A DNA stretch of 64,000 bases from Streptomyces sp. MA5143a (GCF_900290235.1 NZ_OLMK01000015.1:62001-126000), one strand, 5' to 3'. Shown: positions 54,552 through 62,873, numbered from the stretch's first letter. Notes: generated from the sequence alone by a model not told the origin. Made by a program: numbers and translations.

Positions 54552-56462
54552 GTGGACACGACCCTTCAGGACCCGCTTGTCGGCCAGGTGCTCGACGGCC
54601 GGTATCGAGTCGAGGCGCGGATCGCGGTCGGCGGGATGGCCACGGTCTACCGGGCCGTGGACACCCGCCTGGACCGGGTGCTCGCGCTCAAGGTGATGCA
54701 TCCGACGCTGGCCGCGGACGGTTCGTTCGTGGAGCGGTTCATCCGCGAGGCCAAGTCGGTGGCGCGGCTCTCCCACCCGAACGTGGTGGGGGTCTACGAC
54801 CAGGGCACCGACGGGTCGTACGTCTATCTGGCCATGGAGTACGTCGCCGGGTGCACCCTGCGGGACGTGCTGCGCGAGCGCGGCGCCCTGCAGCCGCGGG
54901 CCGCGCTGGACATCCTGGAGCCGATCCTCGCCGCCCTGGGCGCCGCCCACCGCGCCGGTTTCGTGCACCGCGACATGAAGCCGGAGAACGTCCTGATCGG
55001 CGACGACGGCCGGGTCAAGGTCGCCGACTTCGGGCTGGTCCGCTCCGTGGACACCGTCACCAGCACCACGGGCACCGTGCTCGGCACCGTGGCCTATCTG
55101 GCCCCGGAGCAGCTGGAGCACGGCACGACCGACACCCGCGTCGACGTGTACGCGTGCGGGGTGATGCTCTACGAGATGCTCACCGGCGGCAAGCCCCACG
55201 GCGGGGACACCCCCGCGCAGGTGCTCTACCACGCGCTGAACGACGACGTGCCGCCGCCGTCGGCCGCCGTGCCCGGCCTGCCGTACGAGCTGGACGAGCT
55301 GGTCGCCTCGGCGACCGCCCGCCGTCCGGAGCTGCGGCCGTACGACGCGGTCGCGCTGCTCGCGCAGACGCTTCAGGCCCGGTCCGCGCTGAGCGTCGAG
55401 CAGTTGGACGCGGTGCCGCCGCAGGCCAGAACCGCCGGGCACGACAACGCGGAGGACCGCACGAGCGTCATCCCGCGGTCGCTGACCGTGTCCCGTTCGG
55501 CGGGGCTCGACGAGATGAACCGCACGAGCCGGTTCGAGACGTCCTCGCCGCCGCCCCGGCGCCCCGGCGGCCGGACCGCGCCCAGGCGGGGCCTGCTCAC
55601 GATCGTGGCCGCCGTGCTGCTCGTCCTCGGTGTGGGCGGGGGCATCTGGTACATCAACTCGGGCCAGTTCACGAGGGTCCCGGCGGTGCTGGCCCAGTCG
55701 GAGGCCGTCGCGACGAAGCGGATCCAGGGTGCCGGGCTCGGCGTCAAGGTCGAGCGCGCGTTCAGCGACACCGTCAAGCGGGGCGAGGTGATCCGCACGC
55801 ACCCGGAGCCGGGCGACCGCATCCGGGACAACGACACGGTCACGCTGACGATCTCCAAGGGCCCCGAGACCGTGGCGCTGCCCGATCTGAAGGGCTACCG
55901 GCTGGACAAGGCGAAGGCCCGGCTCAAGAGCGACGGGCTGGAACCGGGCCTCGTGACGCGGGAGTTCAGCGACGAGGTCATCCGGGGTCAGGTGATCCGC
56001 ACCGAGCCGGGCGCCGGGACCAAGGTGTCCTCGGGTTCGGCGGTCGCGCTCGTGGTCAGCCGGGGTGCCCCGGTGGAGATCCCGGACGTGGCCGGCTCCT
56101 CGGTCGAGGACGCCACCGCCGCGCTGGAGGACGAGGGTCTGAAGGTGGAGATCGCCTCGCAGCGGGTCAACTCCGAGTTCGACAAGGGCATGGTCGCCGA
56201 GATGTCCCCGGGCGCGGGCAAGCAGGCCGGGACGGGCGACACGGTCACGCTGACGCTGTCCAAGGGTCCCGAGATGATCGAGGTCCCGGACGTCGTGGGC
56301 GACAGCGTCGACGACGCCAGGCGGAAGCTGGAGGACGCGGGCTTCGAGGTCGACGAGGACCGGGGTCTCCTCGGTCTCTTCGGCGACGAGGTCAAGGGCC
56401 AGTCGGTGGACGGCGGCGAGACGGCCCCCAAGGGGTCGACGATCACCATCGAGATCGGCTGA
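54552..56462 (+). CDS. Membrane Ser/Thr kinase with four PASTA domains
   Basis: 636 aa from GTG 54552 (DTTLQDPLVGQVLDGRYRVE). The Hanks kinase domain spans about 15-275 with VGGMATVYRA, catalytic HRDMKPENVLIG, DFGLVRSVDT and GTVAYLAPEQ. A juxtamembrane segment and one transmembrane helix (about 355-375, GLLTIVAAVLLVLGVGGGIWYI) follow, then four PASTA repeats. Extracytoplasmic PASTA domains sense muropeptides or lipid II. Gene context matches Mycobacterium pknL (near Rv2175c), although PknL lacks PASTA repeats; PknB-like function is equally possible. The frame upstream of 54552 covers thiG and is shadow. Confidence 0.93.
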   Translation: MDTTLQDPLVGQVLDGRYRVEARIAVGGMATVYRAVDTRLDRVLALKVMHPTLAADGSFVERFIREAKSVARLSHPNVVGVYDQGTDGSYVYLAMEYVAGCTLRDVLRERGALQPRAALDILEPILAALGAAHRAGFVHRDMKPENVLIGDDGRVKVADFGLVRSVDTVTSTTGTVLGTVAYLAPEQLEHGTTDTRVDVYACGVMLYEMLTGGKPHGGDTPAQVLYHALNDDVPPPSAAVPGLPYELDELVASATARRPELRPYDAVALLAQTLQARSALSVEQLDAVPPQARTAGHDNAEDRTSVIPRSLTVSRSAGLDEMNRTSRFETSSPPPRRPGGRTAPRRGLLTIVAAVLLVLGVGGGIWYINSGQFTRVPAVLAQSEAVATKRIQGAGLGVKVERAFSDTVKRGEVIRTHPEPGDRIRDNDTVTLTISKGPETVALPDLKGYRLDKAKARLKSDGLEPGLVTREFSDEVIRGQVIRTEPGAGTKVSSGSAVALVVSRGAPVEIPDVAGSSVEDATAALEDEGLKVEIASQRVNSEFDKGMVAEMSPGAGKQAGTGDTVTLTLSKGPEMIEVPDVVGDSVDDARRKLEDAGFEVDEDRGLLGLFGDEVKGQSVDGGETAPKGSTITIEIG

Positions 56463-56476
56463 CCCGGTTCACCACG

Positions 56477-56518
56477 GTCGGGGCCCCGGGGTCTGTGCCT
56501 CATGGTCGGGGCCCCGGG
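56477..56518 (+). terminator. Paired palindromes, likely terminator after the kinase gene
   Basis: GTCGGGGCCCCGGG occurs twice as a direct repeat (56477-56490 and 56505-56518). Each contains the self-complementary CGGGGCCCCG, so the copies can pair with each other over a 10-bp GC stem or fold singly. They begin 14 bp after the kinase stop. Confidence 0.55.
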
Positions 56519-56566
56519 ACACCATCCGCCGTCCGGGTGGTCTCCTCCGCATGACACCCTTGTGCG

Positions 56567-57508
56567 GTGAGTACTGAGCAGTCCCCCGGTCGCCCCGGCG
56601 CCTCCGCCCCCGCGTCCGCTCCCCTCTCCTCCCCCGCCCCCGTGTCCGGGCCCGCGCGCAACCCCGTCGGCGGGCATGTGCCCGTCGCCGGCGGGCTGCA
56701 CTCCGTGGGGCTCACCTACGCCCGTGATCTCCAGGCCGAGACCGTGCAGGTCTTCGTGGCGAACCCGCGGGGCTGGGCCACACCCGTCGGGAACCCGCGG
56801 CAGGACGAGGAGTTCCGGGCGGCCTGCGCGGCCGAGTCGATCCCCGCGTACGTGCACGCCCCGTATCTGATCAACTTCGGCTCGCACACCGAGGCGACGG
56901 TCGAGAAGTCCGTGGAGTCGCTGCGGCACTCGCTGCGCCGGGGCCGGGAGATCGGCGCCCTCGGCGTGGTCGTGCACACCGGGAGCGCGACCGGCGGCCG
57001 GGACCGTGAGGTCGCGCTGAAGCAGGTGCGCACACACCTCCTGCCGCTGCTGGACGAGCTCACCCACGACGACGACCCGTATCTGCTGCTGGAGTCGACC
57101 GCCGGCCAGGGCTCCTCCCTGTGCTCCCGCACCTGGGACTTCGGCCCGTACTTCGAGGCGCTGGACAGCCACCCGAAGCTCGGCGTCTGCCTGGACACCT
57201 GCCACATCTTCGCGGCGGGCCACGACCTGACCGGCCCCGACGGCATGCACCGGACGCTGGACCTGCTGGTGGACACCGTCGGCGAGGGACGGCTGAAACT
57301 GATCCACGCCAACGACTCCAAGGACGTCGTCGGCGCCCACAAGGACCGTCACGAGAACATCGGCTCCGGCCACATCGGCGAGGACCCGTTCCGCGCGCTG
57401 ATGACCCACCCCGCCACCGAGGGCGTCCCCCTGATCATCGAGACCCCCGGCGGCAAGGAGGGTCACGCGGCGGACGTGGAACGTCTGAAGAAGCTCCGCG
57501 ACGGCTGA
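56567..57508 (+). CDS. Endonuclease IV-like AP endonuclease
   Basis: 313 aa, GTG start. After about 35 Pro/Ala/Ser-rich residues comes the AP endonuclease family 2 TIM barrel. The metal ligands of Nfo are all seen: AYVHAPYLINFGS, VVHTGSATGG, YLLLESTAGQGSSL, GVCLDTCHIFAAGHD, KLIHANDSKD and LIIETPGG. It should cut DNA 5' of abasic sites using three zinc ions. Not in an operon with the kinase, since a hairpin separates them. An unrelated TIM-barrel isomerase is less likely, given GQGSSL and the full ligand set. Confidence 0.9.
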   Translation: MSTEQSPGRPGASAPASAPLSSPAPVSGPARNPVGGHVPVAGGLHSVGLTYARDLQAETVQVFVANPRGWATPVGNPRQDEEFRAACAAESIPAYVHAPYLINFGSHTEATVEKSVESLRHSLRRGREIGALGVVVHTGSATGGRDREVALKQVRTHLLPLLDELTHDDDPYLLLESTAGQGSSLCSRTWDFGPYFEALDSHPKLGVCLDTCHIFAAGHDLTGPDGMHRTLDLLVDTVGEGRLKLIHANDSKDVVGAHKDRHENIGSGHIGEDPFRALMTHPATEGVPLIIETPGGKEGHAADVERLKKLRDG

Positions 57509-57530
57509 GACGGCGAGACACCGGGCCCGG

Positions 57531-58178
57531 TCAGAGCTCGGGTCCCTCCCCCGGTTCCTCCTGGTAGGAGTAGCGCTGCTCGCGCCACGGGTCGCCGATG
57601 TTGTGGTAGCCGCGCTCCTCCCAGAAGCCCCGCCGGTCGGCGGTCATGTACTCGATGCCACGGACCCACTTGGGGCCCTTCCAGGCGTAGAGGTGCGGCA
57701 CGACGAGCCGCAGCGGGAAGCCGTGCTCGGCGGTGAGCAGCTCGCCGTCCTTGTGGGTGGCGAAGATCGCGCGGTCGGAGGCGAAGTCGCTGAGCCGGAG
57801 GTTGGAGCTGAAGCCGTACTCGGCCCACACCATCACATGGGTGACCTCGGCGGCCGGAGGCATGATCTCCAGGATCGTCCGGGCGGGGATGCCGCCCCAC
57901 TCCGCGCCGACCATGCTGAACTTCGTCACGCAGTGCAGATCGGCCACGACCGAGGCGTACGGCAGTGCGGTGAACTCGTCGTGGGTCCAGCTCCGCTTCT
58001 CGCCGTCGGCGGTGGCGCCGAAGACCCGGAAGTCCCACCGCTCGGGGCGGAACTTGGGTACGGGGCCGTAGTGCGTCACCGGCCAGCCGCGCTGGAGTCG
58101 CTGTCCCGGCGGAAGCTGCGGCTGTGCCGCGTTCTCAGATGCGCGATCTCCCGACTCGCGTCCCACCGGCTGACCCAT
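57531..58178 (-). CDS. Sulfite oxidase-like molybdopterin oxidoreductase
   Basis: 215 aa from ATG 58178 (MGQPVGRESG). It is a single oxidoreductase molybdopterin-binding domain: FRVFGATADGEKRSWTHDEFTALP, VADLHCVTKFSMVGAEWGGIP with the Mo-ligating Cys, VWAEYGFSSNLRL, and the end motif KGPKWVRGIEYM. There is no Tat signal and no heme domain, so it is probably cytoplasmic or peripheral, like other small actinobacterial YedY-type proteins. Substrate unknown. The longer frame adds 20 residues with no similarity. Confidence 0.88.
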   Translation of the reverse strand: MGQPVGRESGDRASENAAQPQLPPGQRLQRGWPVTHYGPVPKFRPERWDFRVFGATADGEKRSWTHDEFTALPYASVVADLHCVTKFSMVGAEWGGIPARTILEIMPPAAEVTHVMVWAEYGFSSNLRLSDFASDRAIFATHKDGELLTAEHGFPLRLVVPHLYAWKGPKWVRGIEYMTADRRGFWEERGYHNIGDPWREQRYSYQEEPGEGPEL

Positions 58179-58245
58179 GACTCCATCCTGACAGACCCCG
58201 AGTGGTGCACCTGACCGGCCCCCACCCGACTCGGACAAAACGAAC

Positions 58246-58264
58246 TAAGGCTGGGCTAACTTAC
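58246..58264 (+). promoter_or_regulatory. Iron box (DmdR/IdeR-type operator) before bfr
   Basis: TAAGGCTGGGCTAACTTAC matches 14 of 19 bases of the DtxR-family consensus TTAGGTTAGGCTAACCTAA. It adjoins a -10-like TAAGCT (58265-58270) and lies about 90 bp above the bfr ATG. DmdR or IdeR with Fe2+ should bind here; the direction of control cannot be told. Confidence 0.7.
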
Positions 58265-58352
58265 TAAGCTTGCACTTACTGGACGATCTTCGATGCCGGT
58301 GCAATCATCGCGGCGCAACCTCCCAGTTCCCCGCTTGGAAGGAGCCTTTGCG

Positions 58353-58832
58353 ATGCAGGGCGACCCCGAGGTCATCGAATTCCTCAACGAGCAGCTGACG
58401 GCCGAGCTGACCGCGATCAACCAGTACTTCCTGCACGCGAAGATGCAGGAGAACTTCGGCTGGACGAAGCTCGCGAAGTACACCCGGCACGAGTCGTTCG
58501 ACGAGATGAAGCACGCGGAGGTCCTCACCGACCGGATCCTCTTCCTGGACGGCCTGCCGAACTACCAGCGGCTGTTCCACGTCCGCGTGGGCCAGACGGT
58601 GAAGGAGATGTTCGAGGCGGACCGGCAGATCGAGGTCGAGGCGATCGACCGCCTCAAGCGCGGCATCGAGGTGATGCGGGCCAAGGGCGACGTGACGTCC
58701 GCGAACATCTTCGAGTCGATCCTCGCCGACGAGGAGCACCACATCGACTACCTGGACACCCAGCTGGAGCTGCTGGAGAAGCTCGGCGAGGCGCTGTACA
58801 TCGCACAGCTGATCGAACAGCCGGAGAGCTGA
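58353..58832 (+). CDS. bfr: Bacterioferritin
   Basis: 159 aa from ATG 58353, behind GGAAGGAG. Residues match E. coli Bfr numbering: ferroxidase ligands E18, E51 and H54, heme ligand M52 (ESFDEMKHAE), and the second site in ILADEEHHIDYL. It forms a 24-subunit heme-containing shell that oxidises and stores iron. An iron box stands upstream, and its ferredoxin partner bfd is encoded convergently 31 bp beyond the stop. The upstream in-frame ATG at 58293 is not used. Confidence 0.97.
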   Translation: MQGDPEVIEFLNEQLTAELTAINQYFLHAKMQENFGWTKLAKYTRHESFDEMKHAEVLTDRILFLDGLPNYQRLFHVRVGQTVKEMFEADRQIEVEAIDRLKRGIEVMRAKGDVTSANIFESILADEEHHIDYLDTQLELLEKLGEALYIAQLIEQPES

Positions 58833-58863
58833 TTCCCCGCGTCGAGAGGCCGCGCCGGACGGG

Positions 58864-59106
58864 CTAGGCCGCTTCCTCGAGCTCCTGTACCTCGGAGAAG
58901 GCGGGCTGCCCCTGGTCGGCCGACTCGCGGCGCGGGAACGCGCCCCTGCCCAGGATCGCCTGGATACGGCGGACGCAGGAACCGCAGTCCGTGCCCGCCT
59001 TGCAGGCCGACGCGATCTGGCGAGGGGTGCAGGCACCGTCCGCCGCGTGCTTCTTGACCTGCTGCTCGGTGACACCGAAGCAACTGCAGACGAACACGCG
59101 GTTCAC
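58864..59106 (-). CDS. bfd: Bacterioferritin-associated ferredoxin
   Basis: 80 aa. The [2Fe-2S] cysteines are arranged as CxC (VCSCFGVTEQQV) and CxxC (AGTDCGSCVRRIQ), the BFD/Fer2_BFD pattern. Bfd binds the bacterioferritin shell near heme and passes electrons to release stored iron. It has its own iron box, so storage and release genes are under one type of iron regulator. The last 27 residues are an acidic tail not found in E. coli Bfd. Confidence 0.93.
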   Translation of the reverse strand: MNRVFVCSCFGVTEQQVKKHAADGACTPRQIASACKAGTDCGSCVRRIQAILGRGAFPRRESADQGQPAFSEVQELEEAA

Positions 59107-59147
59107 CTCCCGCCGGGATCGATACGTAACGCCGCCCCGATGATCGG

Positions 59148-59166
59148 TGAGGCTAACCTAACCTTA
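59148..59166 (-). promoter_or_regulatory. Iron box before bfd
   Basis: On the minus strand TAAGGTTAGGTTAGCCTCA, close to the DtxR/IdeR consensus, 42 bp above the bfd start. Low iron would lift repression and allow iron release from Bfr. Confidence 0.8.
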
Positions 59167-59188
59167 CCCGGCGGCCAGGGAGCACAAA

Positions 59189-59234
59189 AGTGGAGTGGGG
59201 CGCGGATCGTATGTGATCCGCGCCCCACTCCACT
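59189..59234 (-). terminator. Long hairpin terminator after the DAHP synthase gene
   Basis: A perfect 20-bp stem (arms 59189-59208 and 59215-59234, core GTGGGGCGCGGATC) with a 6-nt loop, 17 bp beyond the minus-strand stop. Among the longest perfect hairpins in the window. Confidence 0.8.
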
Positions 59235-59251
59235 GTGTCGTCACGCCCGTA

Positions 59252-60601
59252 CTAGTCGCGGTACAGCTCCGCGACCAGGAAGGCCAGGTCGAGGGACTGG
59301 CTGCGGTTGAGCCGGGGGTCGCAGGCGGTCTCGTAGCGCTGGTGCAGATCGTCGACGAAGATCTCGTCGCCGCCGCCCACGCACTCGGTGACGTCGTCAC
59401 CGGTGAGCTCCACGTGGATGCCACCCGGGTGGGTGCCCAGGGCCTTGTGGACCTCGAAGAAGCCCTTGACCTCGTCGAGCACGTCGTCGAAGCGGCGGGT
59501 CTTGTGCCCGGAGGCAGCCTCGAAGGTGTTGCCGTGCATCGGGTCGGTCACCCAGGCCACGGTCGCGCCGGAGGCGGTGACCTTCTCGACCAGCTCGGGC
59601 AGCTTGTCACGGACCTTGTCCGCGCCCATGCGCACGATGAAGGTGAGTCGGCCGGGCTCGCGCTCCGGGTCGAGGCGCTCGATGTACTGGAGAGCGTCCT
59701 CGGCCGTGGTCGTCGGGCCGAGCTTGATCCCGATCGGGTTGCGGATCTGCGAGGCGAACTCGATGTGGGCGTGGTCCAGCTGCCGGGTGCGCTCACCGAT
59801 CCACACCATGTGCGCGGAGACGTCGTACAGCTGCCCCGTGCGCGAGTCGACGCGGGTCAGCGCCGACTCGTAGTCGAGCAGCAGCGCCTCGTGCGAGGAG
59901 AAGAACTCGACGGTGCGGAACTCCTCCGGGTCGGCCCCGCAGGCGTGCATGAAGTTCAGCGCGTTGTCGATCTCGCGGGCGAGCTGCTCGTAGCGCTGGC
60001 CGGACGGGGACGACTTCACGAAGTCCTGGTTCCAGGCGTGGACCTGGCGCAGGTCGGCGTAGCCGCCGGTGGTGAAGGCGCGGACCAGGTTCAGCGTGGA
60101 GGCGGAGGCGTGGTACATCCGCTTCAGGCGCTCGGGGTCCGGGATACGGGCGGCCTCGTTGAAGTCGAAGCCGTTGACCGAGTCGCCGCGGTAGGTCGGC
60201 AGGGTCACGCCGTCACGGGTCTCGGTGCCCTTGGAGCGGGGCTTGGAGTACTGCCCGGCGATGCGCCCGACCTTCACGACCGGCACGGAGGCCGCGTACG
60301 TGAGGACGGCGCCCATCTGGAGCAGCGTCTTCAGCTTGTTGCGGATGTGGTCCGCCGAGACGGCGTCGAAGGCCTCGGCGCAGTCGCCGCCCTGGAGGAG
60401 GAACGCCTCTCCCTTGGCGACGGACGCCATCCGGGCGCGCAGCTGGTCGCACTCGCCCGCGAAGACGAGCGGCGGATACGACTCGAGCTCCGCAACGACT
60501 GCGCGCAGAGCCTCGGTGTCGGGGTACTCGGGCTGCTGCGCCGCGGGCAGGTCTCGCCAGGTGTTGCCAGCGCTCGCGCTGGACTTAGCGTTCACGGTCA
60601 C
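59252..60601 (-). CDS. 3-deoxy-7-phosphoheptulonate synthase, class II (DAHP synthase)
   Basis: 449 aa from GTG 60601 (TVNAKSSASAGNTWRDLPAAQQPEYPD). Class II features: PPLVFAGECDQLRARMASVAKGEAFLLQGGDCAEAF with the metal Cys, GRIAGQYSKPRS, RNPIGIKLGPTTT, and VTDPMHGNTFEA with the metal His. It joins PEP and erythrose 4-phosphate, the first step to chorismate. The -10 TAATGT (60609-60614) ends 7 bp before the GTG, so the mRNA is probably leaderless; this fixes the start and rejects GTG 60610. Divergent from the trp leader, which takes the chorismate on. Confidence 0.95.
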   Translation of the reverse strand: MTVNAKSSASAGNTWRDLPAAQQPEYPDTEALRAVVAELESYPPLVFAGECDQLRARMASVAKGEAFLLQGGDCAEAFDAVSADHIRNKLKTLLQMGAVLTYAASVPVVKVGRIAGQYSKPRSKGTETRDGVTLPTYRGDSVNGFDFNEAARIPDPERLKRMYHASASTLNLVRAFTTGGYADLRQVHAWNQDFVKSSPSGQRYEQLAREIDNALNFMHACGADPEEFRTVEFFSSHEALLLDYESALTRVDSRTGQLYDVSAHMVWIGERTRQLDHAHIEFASQIRNPIGIKLGPTTTAEDALQYIERLDPEREPGRLTFIVRMGADKVRDKLPELVEKVTASGATVAWVTDPMHGNTFEAASGHKTRRFDDVLDEVKGFFEVHKALGTHPGGIHVELTGDDVTECVGGGDEIFVDDLHQRYETACDPRLNRSQSLDLAFLVAELYRD

Positions 60602-60608
60602 GACGTCC

Positions 60609-60614
60609 ACATTA
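60609..60614 (-). promoter_or_regulatory. -10 of the DAHP synthase gene, leaderless type
   Basis: On the minus strand TAATGT, 7 bp before GTG 60601, the same spacing as at the PASTA kinase gene. No ribosome site precedes the GTG. Confidence 0.5.
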
Positions 60615-60735
60615 CGGGGTCATGTCGGGCGTCCATTCCCCTGCTCATCAAGTGAGACGAACCCCGCTCGATCGGGACGGGGCCCCCGGGCGCGGCCCGT
60701 GGCGCCGCCCGACCGCCTCCGGTAGGGTGCGGCGC

Positions 60736-60792
60736 ATGTTCGCGCACTCCAACCAGAACTGGTGGTGGACCGCTCATCCGGCGGCCCACTGA
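60736..60792 (+). CDS. trpL: trp leader peptide
   Basis: MFAHSNQNWWWTAHPAAH, 18 codons with three consecutive Trp codons (60760-60768). It is the sensor of a transcription attenuator: ribosomes stall at the Trp codons when charged tRNA-Trp is scarce and prevent the terminator at 60815-60839. A trp attenuator before trpEG-type genes has been described in Streptomyces venezuelae. Too short for ordinary gene calling but clearly translated by design. Confidence 0.92.
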   Translation: MFAHSNQNWWWTAHPAAH

Positions 60793-60814
60793 CTGCGCGT
60801 ACGCACGACTTCGC

Positions 60815-60839
60815 GAAGGCCGCCCGAGGGGCGGCCTTC
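60815..60839 (+). terminator. trp attenuator terminator
   Basis: GAAGGCCGCCC and its complement (60815-60825 and 60829-60839) form an 11-bp stem with a GAG loop, followed by a short T-containing run. It lies 22 bp after the leader peptide stop. Confidence 0.85.
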
Positions 60840-60914
60840 CGTGTTTCCACCACCGGGCCGTCCCTCCTCGATCACCGCACTGATCACGCTCCGATCAGCC
60901 ACGAGGAGAACCCG

Positions 60915-62774
60915 ATGGACCTGGCTCGACTCCTGCACGACCCCCGACCGTTCGCGCTGCTGCGCCGCCGCACCCCCGGCCTCGACCACGACACCGTGGA
61001 GGTGCTGATCGGCCCGGTCACCACCTGCGAGCGGCTCGCCGACCTCCCCGACGAGGCGCTGGCCCTCGTCCCGTTCCGGCAGATCCGCGAACGCGGCTTC
61101 GACGTCCGCGACGACGGCACGCCCCTGTCGGTGCTCGTGCCGGAGGAGTCGTACGCACTGCCGCTGGAGCGGGCGCTGGCCGAGCTGCCCGCGCACGACG
61201 TGCGGGTGGAGGGCGGCGGTTTCGACGTCGGCGACGAGGAGTACGCGGAGATCGTCGGGCGGGTGCTGCGCGAGGAGATCGGGCGGGGCGAGGGCGCGAA
61301 CTTCGTGATCCGGCGGACGTACGAGGGCGGTGTCCCGGGCTTCGGCCGGGCCGACGCGCTGGCGCTGTTCCGGCGACTGCTGGAGGGCGAGCGGGGCGCG
61401 TACTGGACGTTCGTGGTGCACACCGGCGAGCGGACGCTGGTCGGGGCGAGCCCCGAGGTGCATGTCCGGATGTCCGGCGGGACCGTCGTGATGAACCCGA
61501 TCAGCGGCACGTACCGCTATCCGGCCGGCGGGCCGACACCGGAGGACCTGCTGGAGTTCCTCTCCGACGGCAAGGAGATCGAGGAGCTCTCGATGGTCGT
61601 CGACGAGGAGCTCAAGATGATGTGCACGGTCGGGGACATGGGCGGGGTGGTGATCGGGCCCCGGCTGAAGGAGATGGCGCACCTCGCGCACACCGAGTAC
61701 GAGCTGCGCGGACGTTCCTCGCTGGACGTGCGGGACGTCCTGCGGGAGACCATGTTCGCGGCGACCGTCACCGGGTCTCCCGTGCAGAACGCCTGCCGGG
61801 TGATCGAACGGCACGAGGTGGGGGGCCGCGGCTACTACGCGGGGGCCCTCGCGCTGCTGGGCCGCGACGAGGGCGGGGCGCAGACCCTGGACTCGCCGAT
61901 CCTGATCCGGACCGCCGACATCGCGGCCGACGGCCGGCTGCGGGTGCCGGTCGGCGCCACGCTCGTCCGGGGCTCCGATCCGGCGGGCGAGGTCGCCGAG
62001 ACCCACGCCAAGGCGGCCGGGGTGCTGGCGGCGCTCGGAGTGCGGCCCGGACGGCCGGAGCGGGAGCGGGTGCGACCGGGGCTCGCGGAGGACCCCCGGG
62101 TGCGGGCGGCGCTCGACGGGCGGCGCGCCTCGCTGGCGCCGTTCTGGCTGCGGATGCAGGACCGCACGGCCGAGCTGACCGGACACGCGCTGGTGGTGGA
62201 CGCGGAGGACACGTTCACCGCGATGCTCGCGCATCTGCTGCGGTCGTCGGGGCTGGAGGTGACGGTACGGCGGTACGACGAGCCGGGGCTGCGGGAGGCC
62301 GTCCTCGGGCATGCCGGGGTGGTCGTGCTGGGGCCGGGGCCCGGGGACCCCGGGGACGCGGACGACCCCAAGATGCGGTTCCTGCGGGAGCTGACCGCCG
62401 AGGTGCTCCGGGACCACCCGTACGGGGTGCTCGGGGTGTGTCTCGGGCATGAGCTGATCGCGGCGGAGCTGGGGCTGGGGATCGTGCGCAAGGAGGTGCC
62501 GTACCAGGGGGCGCAGACCTCGATCGACCTGTTCGGGCGGGAGGAGGTCGTCGGCTTCTACAACAGCTTCGAGGCGCGCTGCGACGAGGGGGCGGCCGGG
62601 GAGCTGGCCGCGCACGGGGTGGAGGTCAGCCGCAGCGCCACCGGGGAGGTGCACGCGCTGCGGGGGCCCGGGTTCGCGGGGGTGCAGTTCCATCCGGAGT
62701 CGGTGCTGACGCTGGACGGGGTGACGGTGGTGCGGAAGCTGGTGGCCGGGCTGCGGGTGCTTCGGGCTCGGTAG
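60915..62774 (+). CDS. trpE: Fused anthranilate synthase (TrpE-TrpG)
   Basis: 619 aa from ATG 60915, behind GAGGAGAA. Residues 1 to about 400 are the chorismate-binding component (TVVMNPISGTYRYPAGG, ELKMMCTVGDMGG, FAATVTGSPVQNACRVIE). Residues about 430-619 are a glutamine amidotransferase with Cys in GVLGVCLGHELIAAELG and His in VQFHPES. Glutamine-derived ammonia and chorismate give anthranilate. Single-chain forms are known as TrpEG in Streptomyces and as phenazine-type PhzE. The trp attenuator before this gene argues for tryptophan synthesis. No other trp gene follows. Confidence 0.93.
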   Translation: MDLARLLHDPRPFALLRRRTPGLDHDTVEVLIGPVTTCERLADLPDEALALVPFRQIRERGFDVRDDGTPLSVLVPEESYALPLERALAELPAHDVRVEGGGFDVGDEEYAEIVGRVLREEIGRGEGANFVIRRTYEGGVPGFGRADALALFRRLLEGERGAYWTFVVHTGERTLVGASPEVHVRMSGGTVVMNPISGTYRYPAGGPTPEDLLEFLSDGKEIEELSMVVDEELKMMCTVGDMGGVVIGPRLKEMAHLAHTEYELRGRSSLDVRDVLRETMFAATVTGSPVQNACRVIERHEVGGRGYYAGALALLGRDEGGAQTLDSPILIRTADIAADGRLRVPVGATLVRGSDPAGEVAETHAKAAGVLAALGVRPGRPERERVRPGLAEDPRVRAALDGRRASLAPFWLRMQDRTAELTGHALVVDAEDTFTAMLAHLLRSSGLEVTVRRYDEPGLREAVLGHAGVVVLGPGPGDPGDADDPKMRFLRELTAEVLRDHPYGVLGVCLGHELIAAELGLGIVRKEVPYQGAQTSIDLFGREEVVGFYNSFEARCDEGAAGELAAHGVEVSRSATGEVHALRGPGFAGVQFHPESVLTLDGVTVVRKLVAGLRVLRAR

Positions 62775-62778
62775 GCGG

Positions 62779-62873
62779 GTTGCCGGGTGCGGGTGGTTCG
62801 TGGTTTCTCGCGCAGTTCCCCGCGCCCCTGAAGGGAACGGGCCTGCGGCCCCCACTCACCCGCACCCGACAAC
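62779..62873. repeat. Structured intergenic repeat between trpE and pfk
   Basis: Outer arms 62779-62795 (GTTGCCGGGTGCGGGTG) and 62857-62873 pair over 17 nt with one mismatch. Inside lie TCTCGCGCAGTTCCCC and GCGCCCCTGAAGGGAAC, with GTTCCC/GGGAAC and GGGCC/GGCCC hairpins. The GCGCAGTTCCCCGCGCCCCTGA core is familiar to me as a widespread Streptomyces intergenic repeat. It lies between two convergent genes and may terminate both. Confidence 0.65.

Noticed and set aside
60774..62855. A 693-codon minus-strand frame opposite trpE
   Set aside because: Shadow of the fused anthranilate synthase; it also runs across the leader peptide and the repeat.
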